In this document: positions 1-7,554 of the stretch, one piece after another
How the letters are laid out: every line of letters begins with the position of its first letter
Numbering within the stretch: the stretch's first letter is position 1
DNA from: Alistipes sp.
GTDB lineage: Bacteria; Bacteroidota; Bacteroidia; Bacteroidales; Rikenellaceae
Reading direction: 5' to 3'
DNA: 35,913 nt
NCBI GenBank assembly: GCA_017623115.1
Contig: JAGAPT010000011.1
Span: forward strand, 1-35,913
The notes under the pieces: generated by a model
Database searches by the model: none
Seen by the model: only the letters and a program-made list of their open reading frames with translations
Told to the model about the DNA's origin: nothing
Translations under genes and position numbers: made by a program

Positions 1-23
1 ACGTCCGAATCATTGGTACCGGA

Positions 24-96
24 GATCTCGTAGCTCAGCAGGTAGAGCACAACACTTTTAATGTTGGGGTCCTGGGTTCGAGCCCCAGCGGGATCA
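24..96 (+). tRNA. tRNA-Lys (anticodon TTT)
   Basis: A full cloverleaf can be folded. The acceptor stem pairs 24-30 (GATCTCG) with 89-95 (CGGGATC), with one T-G wobble. The D-arm starts at 33 (GCTC). The anticodon stem pairs 50-54 (CAACA) with 62-66 (TGTTG) around a 7-base loop with anticodon TTT at 57-59. The T-arm pairs 72-76 (CTGGG) with 84-88 (CCCAG) around TTCGAGC. The discriminator base is A96. The next bases are CCT, so the CCA tail is not encoded. Only 23 bases lie upstream, so its promoter and any tRNA partner are outside the view. Confidence 0.97.
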
Positions 97-106
97 CCTT
101 CAAGCG

Positions 107-139
107 ACAACCGAAGCGGATGCTTCGGTTGTTTGTTTT
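107..139 (+). terminator. Terminator of tRNA-Lys
   Basis: A perfect 11-bp stem pairs 107-117 (ACAACCGAAGC) with 122-132 around a GGAT loop, followed by a T-rich tract (TTGTTTT). It starts 10 bases after the tRNA, as expected of an intrinsic terminator. Confidence 0.85.
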
Positions 140-230
140 GTCGTGGTTATATCGTGCGCAAGCACCCATACCCACTACAAAACAAACACCGGCATTGCCG
201 ATTTGTCGCTTTCGCTGGGCATTATAATAA

Positions 231-296
231 GGGTTGCGAGGATAATTATGCTCTATTTCCAGCAGTATCCTCGCGAGTGCTTCGCACTTCGAGCCC
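231..296 (+). repeat. Interrupted T-arm element, copy A
   Basis: Read on the plus strand this folds as a three-way junction. The outer stem is 231-235 (GGGTT) with 292-296 (AGCCC). Inside are a 9-bp stem, 236-244 (GCGAGGATA) with 266-274, and a 5-bp hairpin, 276-280 (AGTGC) with 284-288. The outer bases GGGTT...TCGAGCCC are those of a tRNA T-arm, as in tRNA-Lys at 74-85, with the hairpins where the loop should be. A related element lies on the minus strand at 29691-29777, also about 150 nt downstream of a tRNA. No gene was found around it. Function unknown; it could be a decayed tRNA copy, a small mobile repeat or a structured RNA. Confidence 0.6.
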
Positions 297-705
297 ACGC
301 AGTGAAAGACGAGCGTAGCGAAGTCAATCACATCTCAGGCAATGTTTGCGCTCTATATGCCGAGGACTCCAAGGGAAAGGCGCAACAAAGCGAAGCGACT
401 GCGCAATCCCGCCACACCAATCACTGAAAACTATTTTATTATAAAAGTTCATAGGTTACGCTTCCCGATTTTTTTGTCTTATCGTTGCTCAATAGAATAG
501 ATACAACCATTTGAAGGTTGCCATAAAAAATGGCACAGTGGCGGACAGTTATCGAACTGTCAATGGGCGTACTCGTGTCAAGCGAAATTTGCAAGATATT
601 TACTCGAAATAGGTAGTAGTATGACAAATCCTACCGTGTAGAGATGTATTATCAGATATAAAAATAGTTGCATAAAAACTTTCGATATAAATTCCGTTTA
701 TAAAA
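297..705. other. Gene-free stretch with nested inverted repeats, then AT-rich DNA
   Basis: No credible gene is seen. The left part holds AGCGAAG motifs at 317 and 389 and a nested structure in which 373-376 (GGGA) pairs with 407-410 (TCCC) around 380-384 (GCGCA) with 400-404 (TGCGC). From about 425 the DNA becomes AT-rich and looks like plain upstream sequence of the rhodanese gene. A short open frame antisense to tRNA-Lys contains GLEPRTP, typical of spurious frames called across T-arms. Confidence 0.5.
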
Positions 706-737
706 TTTGGCAACACGATAATGCAATGTTATCTTTG
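706..737 (+). promoter_or_regulatory. Bacteroidetes-type promoter of the rhodanese gene
   Basis: TTTG at 706-709, a 20-bp spacer and TATCTTTG at 730-737 match the Bacteroidetes TTTG/TAnnTTTG consensus exactly. Transcription should start near 742, giving a leader of about 26 nt. Confidence 0.8.
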
Positions 738-767
738 TACTGAGTAAAACCAATAAAAGATAAAACC

Positions 768-1145
768 ATGCAGACTATTTTGTATATTCTATTTGCAGCA
801 ATAATGATGGCTGGATGCAATAATTCAAAGGCAACGAAGTCTTTTGATTCGGTAGACGCAACACGCTTTGCCGAGGTGATTGAGAACGAGCAGGTACAAA
901 TAATTGACACGCGAACACCTGCAGAGTTCAGCGAGGGACACATTCCGGGTGCAGTAAACATCGACATTGATGGCGAGGAGTTTGCAGCAAAGATTGCCGA
1001 ATTGGATAAGTCACGCCCCGTAGCGGTATATTGTCGTGGTGGTCGCAGAAGCAAGGAGGCTGCCAAGCATATGGTGAGTTGCGGTTTGGAGGTTACGGAA
1101 CTAACGGACGGCATTCTGTCGTGGAAAGGCGCGGTAGAGAAGTAG
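768..1145 (+). CDS. Rhodanese-domain lipoprotein
   Basis: A 125-residue protein. The N-terminus is a short hydrophobic signal ending in a lipobox (MMAGC), so Cys17 should be lipidated and the protein anchored in the envelope. Residues 28-125 form one rhodanese domain: DTRTPAEFSEGHIPGA near residues 47-62 is the typical first motif, and the active-site loop is CRGGRRS with catalytic Cys89. Single-domain rhodaneses move sulfane sulfur from thiosulfate or persulfides to acceptors such as thiols or cyanide; the physiological acceptor here is unknown. It is a single gene with its own promoter at 706-737 and a hairpin at 1304-1335 downstream. The start is the first ATG after the promoter. Family assignment is firm and lipoprotein status likely. 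Confidence 0.92.
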   Translation: MQTILYILFAAIMMAGCNNSKATKSFDSVDATRFAEVIENEQVQIIDTRTPAEFSEGHIPGAVNIDIDGEEFAAKIAELDKSRPVAVYCRGGRRSKEAAKHMVSCGLEVTELTDGILSWKGAVEK

Positions 1146-1303
1146 TTAGCGTGTATGGTCATACATACTGCGCGTCAGGCGTATTGTGGAGGGAGTGTTG
1201 GGTTGAGCGTGTCGTGTGAGTGCACATTGCTAAATTGGCATAACGCATTGAATGTTTGAAGCAAACAGCTCCATCCATCTTTACCGCCGGGATCACGAAA
1301 ACC

Positions 1304-1336
1304 AAACAGAGGAAGTTTGACATCCTCTGTTTTGTT
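1304..1336. terminator. Terminator hairpin after the rhodanese gene
   Basis: A 9-bp stem, 1305-1313 (AACAGAGGA) with 1323-1331, is followed by TTTGTTTTA. It lies 160 bp after the rhodanese stop and could also serve the yggS gene coming from the other side. The bases just before it, 1288-1296 (CGGGATCAC), equal the 3' end of tRNA-Lys. Confidence 0.65.
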
Positions 1337-1408
1337 TTATGTCTTGCCCCCATACAGGGAGGATGTAGCTAACCTCTCAAATTCGAAAAAAGGGCTTGCA
1401 GCATCAGA

Positions 1409-2086
1409 TTATTTACTATAATCACGCAGACCGAAGATGCGGGAACCGATGCGCACCGAGGTCGAACCACATGCAATGGCCAGCGGATAGTCGTCAGACA
1501 TACCCATCGAAAGCGTATCGAAGGTGTCGTCAAAGGCTGGTTTCAAGGCCTCATACGCACCTCGAAGTAACTCAAAGTCATTGCGTATAACATCCTCATC
1601 CTCTGTATTTGTCGCGATACCCATTACACCTCGCACACGAAGGTGGGGTAGCGCACGAAAGCCACCCTCGGCAACATATTTCGACAACGCGCCGTAGTCC
1701 CAGCCCGTCTTGCTCTCCTCTTGGGCAACATGAATCTCCAACAGCACATCTACTGTGCGATTATGTTTGGCCGCCTCTCGCTCGATAGCCTCGGCCAGGC
1801 GTGCGCTATCGACCGATTCGATCAGCGACACGAAGGGGATGATATACTTAATCTTATTGGTTTGCAGATGGCCGATCATGTGCCACTCGATATCCTTCGG
1901 CAGAGCCTCATATTTGCGCTTGAGTTCCAGCGGACGGCTCTCGCCAAAATGACGTTGTCCACACGCATAGGCCTCCTCAATCGCCTCTTCGGGGTGGGTT
2001 TTTGAGACGGCGACCAAGCGAACATGCTCGGGCAGTTCAGCACGTATGGCGGCAATTGCAGCGGCAATGGGGGTTTCGGAAATCAT
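1409..2086 (-). CDS. yggS: YggS-family PLP-binding protein (PLPBP)
   Basis: A 225-residue protein of the YggS/PROSC family. These fold like the alanine racemase barrel, bind pyridoxal 5'-phosphate and act in PLP homeostasis rather than as known enzymes. The PLP lysine is Lys29 in AVSKTHP. Other family motifs are HFGESR, WHMIGHLQTNK, SMGMSDDY and GSTSVRIGSRIFG near the C-terminus. An in-frame ATG at 2110 is also possible, but the minus-strand promoter element TACATTTG at 2115-2108 places transcription near 2103, so the ATG at 2086 is chosen. It is transcribed divergently from the C69 peptidase gene. Length fits the family. Confidence 0.93.
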   Translation of the reverse strand: MISETPIAAAIAAIRAELPEHVRLVAVSKTHPEEAIEEAYACGQRHFGESRPLELKRKYEALPKDIEWHMIGHLQTNKIKYIIPFVSLIESVDSARLAEAIEREAAKHNRTVDVLLEIHVAQEESKTGWDYGALSKYVAEGGFRALPHLRVRGVMGIATNTEDEDVIRNDFELLRGAYEALKPAFDDTFDTLSMGMSDDYPLAIACGSTSVRIGSRIFGLRDYSK

Positions 2087-2107
2087 AAAAGCATTCGTTT
2101 GAACCCT

Positions 2108-2115
2108 CAAATGTA
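2108..2115 (-). promoter_or_regulatory. -7 element of yggS
   Basis: Minus-strand TACATTTG matches TAnnTTTG. No clear TTTG box is seen at the usual distance. It decides the start codon of yggS (2086 rather than 2110). Confidence 0.5.
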
Positions 2116-2133
2116 GTAAAAATATTGCTTCGA

Positions 2134-2165
2134 GTTGCCGTTTTGCATTTCATTTCGTATTTTTG
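2134..2165 (+). promoter_or_regulatory. Promoter of the C69 peptidase-lpdA operon
   Basis: GTTG at 2134-2137, 20 bp, then TATTTTTG at 2158-2165. The predicted start near 2170 leaves a leader of about 19 nt before ATG 2189. Confidence 0.65.
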
Positions 2166-2188
2166 GCTCAAATTAATTTTTTCGATCT

Positions 2189-3880
2189 ATGAAGAGACTT
2201 TTGATTTTATCGGTGCTGGTGCTGACGGCCTATGCGACCGCCTCGGCCTGCACAAACTTTATCGTTACGCGCGGAGCCTCGACCGACGGCTCGATTTTGG
2301 TGAGCTACGCCGCCGACTCGCACGCCCTCTATGGTGCGTTGTATCACACGCAGGGTGGCAAGCACAAGGCAGGGGAGATGCTGCCCGTCATCAACTGGGA
2401 TGAGGGTAACTACCTGACCGATATTCCGCAGGTCCCCGTTACCTATACCACCAATGGTAATATGAACGAGCACTCGCTCATCATCGCCGAAACGACCTAT
2501 GGCGGCCGTTCGGAGTTGGAGGATAAGACGGGTAAAATCGACTATGGCTCGCTCATCTATATCACCTTGCAGCGTGCCAAGACGGCGCGTGAGGCGATTC
2601 TGATGATTGCCGAGCTGGCCAATACGCACGGCTATGCATCGTCGGGTGAGAGCTTCTCGATTGCCGACACCGAGGAGGCTTGGATCATGGAACTCATCGG
2701 CAAGGGCTTCAAGGACGACGGCAAGGGAGGCAATCTGAATAAGGGTATTGTCTGGGTAGCCCGCCGCATTCCTGATGGTTATGTTTCGGCACACGCCAAC
2801 CAGGCCCGCATTACCACTTTCCCGATGAATGATCCCGAAAACTGCCTCTATGCACCCGATGTTATCTCGTTTGCACGTGAGCAGGGTTACTTCTCGGGCA
2901 AGGACGAGGAGTTCAGCTTCTCGGATGCCTACGCACCGGCCGATTTCGGTGCGCTGCGTGGTTGTGAGGCGCGTGTATGGGCCTTCTTCCGTACGGTAGC
3001 CGATGGCATGGATCGCTACGAGGATTATGCCATGGGCCACAACCCGAAGAACAAGATGCCGTTGTGGGTGAAGCCATCGAAGAAGGTGTCACCCAAGACC
3101 GTTTTCGACTGCATGCGCGACCACTATGAGGGCACGAAGATGGATATGACGAAGGATTTGGGTGCCGGAGGTCATGCCTGCCCCTATCGTTGGCGTCCGA
3201 TGTACTGGGAGGTTGACGGCGTTGAGTATTGCAACGAGCGTGCTACGGCTACGCAGCAGACCGGCTTCTGGTTTGTGGCACAGGCTCGCCCCTGGGCTCC
3301 GAAGGATATGGGTATTCTGTGGTTCGGCGTAGATGATGCCGCCACCTCGTGCCTGACACCGATTTACTGCTCCTCGACCGAGGTTCCCGAGTGCTTCCGC
3401 GAGGGCAACGGCTCGATGCTCGAGTATTCGCCCACGTCAGCCTTCTGGCTCTTCAACCGCACGACCAACTTTGCCTATATGCGCTACGACATGATTGCGG
3501 CCGACATTCGCAAGGTTACCGACGAGTGGGAGAACCGTATGCTCCGCGAGGCAGATGTGATCGATCAGAAGGTAGCTCCGCTCAAGGAGAAGACGCGCCG
3601 CAAGGCATTGACAGCTTACTCGGTAAGCACCGCCGAGTTGCTCTTCGGCCGCTGGCAATCGCTGAACAGCTATCTGCTGGTGAAGTATGTGGATGGTAAC
3701 CTGAAGAGCGAGCAGGCCGATGTTCTTTCCTATCTGGACAAAGATGCCTCGCACAAGCACTGGGTAGAGAATGGCAATGGCCGTCAAATCCCCGGCAAGA
3801 TTCAGTTCCCGGGTTACAACGAGGCGTGGAAACGTGCCGTAGCAAAGGACAACGGAGAAATATTGAAGGTAATCAAATAA
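2189..3880 (+). CDS. C69-family dipeptidase, secreted
   Basis: A 563-residue protein of peptidase family C69 (PepD-like N-terminal nucleophile hydrolases). A signal peptide covers residues 1-20 and would be cut just before Cys21 in ACTNFIV, which is also the expected catalytic N-terminal cysteine. The following GASTDGSILVSYAADSH is the usual family start, and NEHSLIIAETTYGG and YASSGESFSIADTEEAWIMEL are further family signatures. Members cleave dipeptides; here the likely site is the periplasm, fitting a peptide-scavenging gut bacterium. It has its own promoter (2134-2165) and is followed after one base by lpdA, so the two are co-transcribed, although no functional link is obvious. Confidence 0.93.
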   Translation: MKRLLILSVLVLTAYATASACTNFIVTRGASTDGSILVSYAADSHALYGALYHTQGGKHKAGEMLPVINWDEGNYLTDIPQVPVTYTTNGNMNEHSLIIAETTYGGRSELEDKTGKIDYGSLIYITLQRAKTAREAILMIAELANTHGYASSGESFSIADTEEAWIMELIGKGFKDDGKGGNLNKGIVWVARRIPDGYVSAHANQARITTFPMNDPENCLYAPDVISFAREQGYFSGKDEEFSFSDAYAPADFGALRGCEARVWAFFRTVADGMDRYEDYAMGHNPKNKMPLWVKPSKKVSPKTVFDCMRDHYEGTKMDMTKDLGAGGHACPYRWRPMYWEVDGVEYCNERATATQQTGFWFVAQARPWAPKDMGILWFGVDDAATSCLTPIYCSSTEVPECFREGNGSMLEYSPTSAFWLFNRTTNFAYMRYDMIAADIRKVTDEWENRMLREADVIDQKVAPLKEKTRRKALTAYSVSTAELLFGRWQSLNSYLLVKYVDGNLKSEQADVLSYLDKDASHKHWVENGNGRQIPGKIQFPGYNEAWKRAVAKDNGEILKVIK

Positions 3881-3881
3881 C

Positions 3882-5255
3882 ATGAGATACGACGTAATCG
3901 TGGTCGGTGCAGGCCCCGGTGGTTATGTGGCAGCTATTCGTGCTGCCCAGCTGGGACGTAAAGTGGCGCTCGTCGAGCGTGCCGAGGTAGGTGGTGTATG
4001 CCTCAATTGGGGCTGTATCCCCACCAAGGCACTGCTGAAGAGTGCTATGGTCTACCAACATTGCAAGAACGCAGTGCAGTATGGTGTGGGTATCGAAGGT
4101 GTAGTAACGCCCGACCTCAAAGCCATGGTGGCTCGTTCGCGCACCGTGGCTGAAACCATGTCGAAGGGGATTCGCTTCCTGCTCAAGAAAAACAACATCG
4201 ACTTAATCGAGGGCTTTGGTCGCCTCGTAGCACCCCATCTGCTCGATGTCGAAGGCACGACCTATGAGGCCAACCACATCATCCTGGCAACCGGAGCACA
4301 ACCCCGTCGCCTGGAGTCGATTCCGGTCGATGGCGAGCGTATCATCACCTCGAAGGAGGCGTTGCTGCTGGAGAAACTACCCGCCACGATGATTGTTGTC
4401 GGCACGGGTGCTATCGGCAGCGAGTTGGCATGGTTCTATGCAGCGTTGGGTGTGAAGGTAACCCTCGTGGAGTATCTGCCTCGCATGATGCCCCTCGAAG
4501 ACGAGGAGGTCTCGAAGGCGATGGAGCGTGCTTTCCGTAAACTGCGTGCCACGGTACTGACCGGCACGACGGTTAAGGCCGCACGGGTTGTGGAGGAGCA
4601 CTGCGAGGTCGAAATCGACGGCAAGAAGGGCGCAGAGGTCTTGCAGGCCGATGTGGTCTTATCGGCAGTTGGTATTGAGCCCAACACGCAGCATATCGGC
4701 TTGGAGGAGTTGGGTGTTGCAATGGAGCGAGGCAGGGTAGTGGTCGACGCCTACTACCGCACCAACATCGAGGGTCTTTACGCCATTGGCGACATCGTCA
4801 AAGGGCCCGCTTTGGCGCATGTGGCTTCGGCCGAAGCCATCTGTTGTGTCGAGGCTTTGTGTGGTCTAAACCCGCAGCCGATTGATTACACCACCATTCC
4901 TTCCTGCATCTTCACCTCGCCCGAGGTAGCCTCGGTAGGCTTGACCGAACAACAAGCCATCGAACAGGGTATCGCCATTAAAGTAGGACGATTCCCCTTC
5001 ACGGCATCAGGTAAGGCGACTGCAGCAGGAGAGCGTGATGGCTTCGTGAAGCTCATCTTTGATGAGAAGGAGCGACTCCTTGGTGCGCACATGGTCGGGG
5101 GCTCGGTAACCGAGATGTTGGCCGAACCGACTTTAGCCAAGGCGATGGGTGCTACGGCACATCAGCTTGCCCGCACGATCCATGCACACCCCTCGATGAA
5201 CGAGGCAATGATGGAGGCTGCCGAGGAGGCTCTCGGATGCGCCATCCACCTGTAA
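3882..5255 (+). CDS. lpdA: Dihydrolipoyl dehydrogenase (E3)
   Basis: A 457-residue FAD/NAD pyridine nucleotide-disulfide oxidoreductase. It reoxidises dihydrolipoyl groups of 2-oxoacid dehydrogenase complexes or the glycine cleavage system, passing electrons to NAD. Visible are the FAD-binding GAGPGG (residues 9-14), the redox disulfide Cys40/Cys45 in GGVCLNWGCIPTKALL, an NAD-binding GTGAIGSE in the middle, the second FAD motif YAIGD and the C-terminal HAHPSMNE with the catalytic His-Glu. No E1 or E2 or lipoylation genes lie nearby, so its partner complex is encoded elsewhere. It starts one base after the peptidase stop and ends at a strong hairpin. Confidence 0.96.
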   Translation: MRYDVIVVGAGPGGYVAAIRAAQLGRKVALVERAEVGGVCLNWGCIPTKALLKSAMVYQHCKNAVQYGVGIEGVVTPDLKAMVARSRTVAETMSKGIRFLLKKNNIDLIEGFGRLVAPHLLDVEGTTYEANHIILATGAQPRRLESIPVDGERIITSKEALLLEKLPATMIVVGTGAIGSELAWFYAALGVKVTLVEYLPRMMPLEDEEVSKAMERAFRKLRATVLTGTTVKAARVVEEHCEVEIDGKKGAEVLQADVVLSAVGIEPNTQHIGLEELGVAMERGRVVVDAYYRTNIEGLYAIGDIVKGPALAHVASAEAICCVEALCGLNPQPIDYTTIPSCIFTSPEVASVGLTEQQAIEQGIAIKVGRFPFTASGKATAAGERDGFVKLIFDEKERLLGAHMVGGSVTEMLAEPTLAKAMGATAHQLARTIHAHPSMNEAMMEAAEEALGCAIHL

Positions 5256-5273
5256 GGATATGCCACAAAGATG

Positions 5274-5305
5274 AAAAGGAGGCTCAAATGTTTGAGCCTC
5301 CTTTT
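5274..5305. terminator. Bidirectional terminator between lpdA and the small membrane protein gene
   Basis: A perfect 15-bp stem, 5274-5288 (AAAAGGAGGCTCAAA) with 5291-5305, has A-runs and T-runs at its two ends, so it can stop transcription from both convergent genes. Confidence 0.88.
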
Positions 5306-5326
5306 CTGTGTTTACAGGGCAATCGG

Positions 5327-5515
5327 TTATTTCTTAAACCAACCGGCTACCTTGTCCTTCGCATAGAAGTAGTAGAATGCAGCACCCAACATGTAGGGAA
5401 CCAACACGATGACCAAAATCATCACCAATTTACCAACCATGTCCAGGTCGGTACGACGCCATACGTCCAGTGCAAGGACCACTTGGATAACCAAGCATAC
5501 AATCCAAAGAATCAT
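5327..5515 (-). CDS. Small PLDc_N-like membrane protein
   Basis: A 62-residue protein with two hydrophobic segments, about residues 2-16 and 28-50, separated by the polar stretch DVWRRTDLDMVGK and ending in KDKVAGWFKK. The pattern of aspartate, a lysine before the second segment, a proline and a glycine within it, then aromatic residues and basic tail resembles the PLDc_N domain, a membrane anchor that precedes phospholipase D-type synthases or stands alone as here. No enzyme domain is present. It lies 20 bp after truA on the same strand; a possible own -7 element (TATTTTTG) is at 5569-5562 inside the end of truA. Function unknown. Confidence 0.72.
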   Translation of the reverse strand: MILWIVCLVIQVVLALDVWRRTDLDMVGKLVMILVIVLVPYMLGAAFYYFYAKDKVAGWFKK

Positions 5516-5534
5516 AAGATAAAATGTTTATAGG

Positions 5535-6305
5535 TTAAAAGAATAAAAAGGGTTTTCGTTCAAAAATAGTGGCCGGATAACGCACGTCGTGCAAGAAGAG
5601 TCCTTCAGCCGGAGCCCCTCCGCTCGCACGGGAGAGGTCGCGGCTGCGCACAATCGCCACGAACTCGTCAACACTGTAACGCCCTCTGCCTACATCGACT
5701 AACGTACCGACGATTGCCCGCACCATATTGCGCAGGAAACGGTCGGCACGAATCGTAAAGCAAAGCCGTCCATCCGCCAGCACCTCCCATCGGGCGACCA
5801 TCACCCGACAAATATTGGTTTTGTTGTTCGAATTGAGTTTGGCGAAGGTCGTGAAATCGCTTTCGGAGAGCAACACCTCGGCGGCGCGATTCATCGCTTC
5901 GATATCGAGCGGCACGGCATATTGCCAGGCAGCATGGCGTGTGAAGGGGTTTTTCTGCGGAGCGATATAGTATCGATACTCCCGCTCGCAGGCATCAAAT
6001 CGCGCATGAGCCGTCTCGGCCACAGGCGTCAGCGAACGAATGGCAATATCGGCAGGCAGCATGCGATTCAATTTATAGACCACTTGTTGCGGCTCATCCA
6101 CCATTCGCTCCGTCTCGAAGTGAGCCACATAGTAGGCGGCATGTACCCCCGTATCGGTGCGACCGGCGCCGGTAATCTCGGTATAAGCCCCAAGCAACAG
6201 CGATAGTTTCTCCTCTATGGTCTGTTGCACCGAGGGCTGGCCGTTTTGTCGTTGCCAGCCGCAGTAGGCCCCTCCGTCGTATTGTAGTTCGAGAAAATAG
6301 CGCAT
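5535..6305 (-). CDS. truA: tRNA pseudouridine synthase A
   Basis: A 256-residue TruA, which converts uridines 38-40 of the tRNA anticodon arm to pseudouridine. The family start YDGGAYCGWQRQ and the catalytic motif GAGRTDTGVHA with Asp51 are present, as are FDACEREYRYYI and the C-terminal RADRFLRNMVRAIVGTLVDVG. Length is normal for the family (about 245-270). It follows the FISUMP gene after 36 bp on the same strand and precedes the small membrane protein gene, so all three may share a transcript. No clear promoter of its own is visible. Confidence 0.96.
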   Translation of the reverse strand: MRYFLELQYDGGAYCGWQRQNGQPSVQQTIEEKLSLLLGAYTEITGAGRTDTGVHAAYYVAHFETERMVDEPQQVVYKLNRMLPADIAIRSLTPVAETAHARFDACEREYRYYIAPQKNPFTRHAAWQYAVPLDIEAMNRAAEVLLSESDFTTFAKLNSNNKTNICRVMVARWEVLADGRLCFTIRADRFLRNMVRAIVGTLVDVGRGRYSVDEFVAIVRSRDLSRASGGAPAEGLFLHDVRYPATIFERKPFLFF

Positions 6306-6341
6306 TGCTCTCCGCTTTATGATGATGTCTAACCGTTTGTC

Positions 6342-7397
6342 CTAACGTCTGCGTTGCCCCTCGATCTCTTTCACACAGCGCACCGCAAAACCTTCATGGG
6401 GATATGCTACTGGATTAACCTCCACACGATTATAATCCGTGCTAAAAAACAAGTGCCAAACCAAGCCTTCACCACCGCCATGGCGTCCCGACCAATAGCG
6501 CACAAAACTATCGCGCGCTCCACACTCGCCCGCGAGGCTGCGTACTCCGGTCAACGGAAGGAATATACGTGGTACATTGCAGCCGTATTCCTCCGGCCCC
6601 GAAAACCATCGTCCCTTAGGCCCCCCTGCGGGATACTCGGATACCTCGGAATAGTGTTTCACTAATACATAAAAATCTTGCAAATCGGGCAATCGCCAAC
6701 CTTTAGGGCAAGGGTCATCCTCACTCTTGGAGATAATACCATCGTCGGTATACGTATTCCATAGTTTGGTATTGTTGACAGTCCAATTGAAAAGTGCAGC
6801 ACCATCACCTCTGGCATAGAAATTATTCGGGTGTTGTCTGGCCTCTGCAGGTGTTACCCATCGACCCGCACGAACCACATTTGCCGTCGTCTTATCGGGA
6901 TTCACATTTCCGGGTTCCTTGTTCATATAGGGTTCACCATATCCCTGCCCATGTCGACGTCCCCACTGATAAAGTTTTCCATAGGGATAGTCGGTTGCGT
7001 GGTAACCGCAATTGACCGGAGCCCACAAGATACCCCCGACGAGAATACCACCGCCATGGTTGATGCCGTATTCATCAATATAGTCCAAACCTGGTTCGCG
7101 GGGGATATTTTCTCCGGAATCCGACAAAACAGCCGTTCTGATTCCCGAAACACGCTGCGTTGGAGCGGTGGATACCTGCGGTTGTTCCGTTGGGGTATTT
7201 TGTTGCTGCGATGAAAACGAAGAGGCGTTTCCGTTCTGGTTGTCAAATAGCTCTCCAACCTCTTTTTCAACCGTTTTCTCAATGGTTCTCCCCACGGTCT
7301 TTTCAATAGATTTGCCCAATTTCTTCAAAAAACTTTGAGCTGCGACCTGCGACGTAGCGAGGGAAAAGGCCAGAATCACACACACTTTCAATTTCAT
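6342..7397 (-). CDS. Secreted FISUMP-domain protein
   Basis: A 351-residue protein when started at the ATG at 7397. Residues 1-21 form a signal peptide ending VAAQ. Residues 22-50 are a charged, probably helical stretch (KSIEKTVGRTIEKTVEKEVG), followed by a Ser/Gln/Thr-rich linker to about residue 85. The rest is a Fibrobacter succinogenes major paralogous domain: GGILWAPVNCGY, YPYGKLYQWGR, DPCPKGWRLPDLQDF, the YWSG segment and the closing FAVRCVKE. These domains occur in secreted or surface proteins of Bacteroidetes and their role is unknown. An upstream ATG at 7448 would precede the likely transcription start given by TATATTTG at 7434-7427, so it is rejected. No lipobox is seen. Confidence 0.85.
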   Translation of the reverse strand: MKLKVCVILAFSLATSQVAAQSFLKKLGKSIEKTVGRTIEKTVEKEVGELFDNQNGNASSFSSQQQNTPTEQPQVSTAPTQRVSGIRTAVLSDSGENIPREPGLDYIDEYGINHGGGILVGGILWAPVNCGYHATDYPYGKLYQWGRRHGQGYGEPYMNKEPGNVNPDKTTANVVRAGRWVTPAEARQHPNNFYARGDGAALFNWTVNNTKLWNTYTDDGIISKSEDDPCPKGWRLPDLQDFYVLVKHYSEVSEYPAGGPKGRWFSGPEEYGCNVPRIFLPLTGVRSLAGECGARDSFVRYWSGRHGGGEGLVWHLFFSTDYNRVEVNPVAYPHEGFAVRCVKEIEGQRRR

Positions 7398-7426
7398 TGC
7401 AGCAAGATTGACATCAAACACAATAG

Positions 7427-7434
7427 CAAATATA
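7427..7434 (-). promoter_or_regulatory. -7 element of the FISUMP gene
   Basis: Minus-strand TATATTTG fits TAnnTTTG and lies about 30 bp before ATG 7397. No good -33 box was seen. Confidence 0.45.
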
Positions 7435-7504
7435 CAAAATTTTTTCAAGGAAGTATACGGTTATAATATCTATTTTTTCGAATCGCCACGAGCCTCATTG
7501 AAAA

Positions 7505-7536
7505 TTTGGCAAAACGCACGAGTTGTATTATCTTTG
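7505..7536 (+). promoter_or_regulatory. Promoter of the dapB-lepB-uvrA operon
   Basis: TTTG at 7505-7508, exactly 20 bp, then TATCTTTG at 7529-7536. This is a consensus Bacteroidetes promoter, nearly identical to the one at 706-737. The predicted leader before ATG 7555 is only about 14 nt. Confidence 0.85.
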
Positions 7537-7554
7537 TACGATTAATTTTGACCT

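Noticed and set aside
35-331. A 98-codon open frame antisense to tRNA-Lys
   Set aside because: It contains GLEPRTP, the usual artefact of translating a tRNA T-arm backwards.
2207-3040. A 277-codon open frame on the minus strand
   Set aside because: Shadow of the C69 peptidase gene; no conserved motif.
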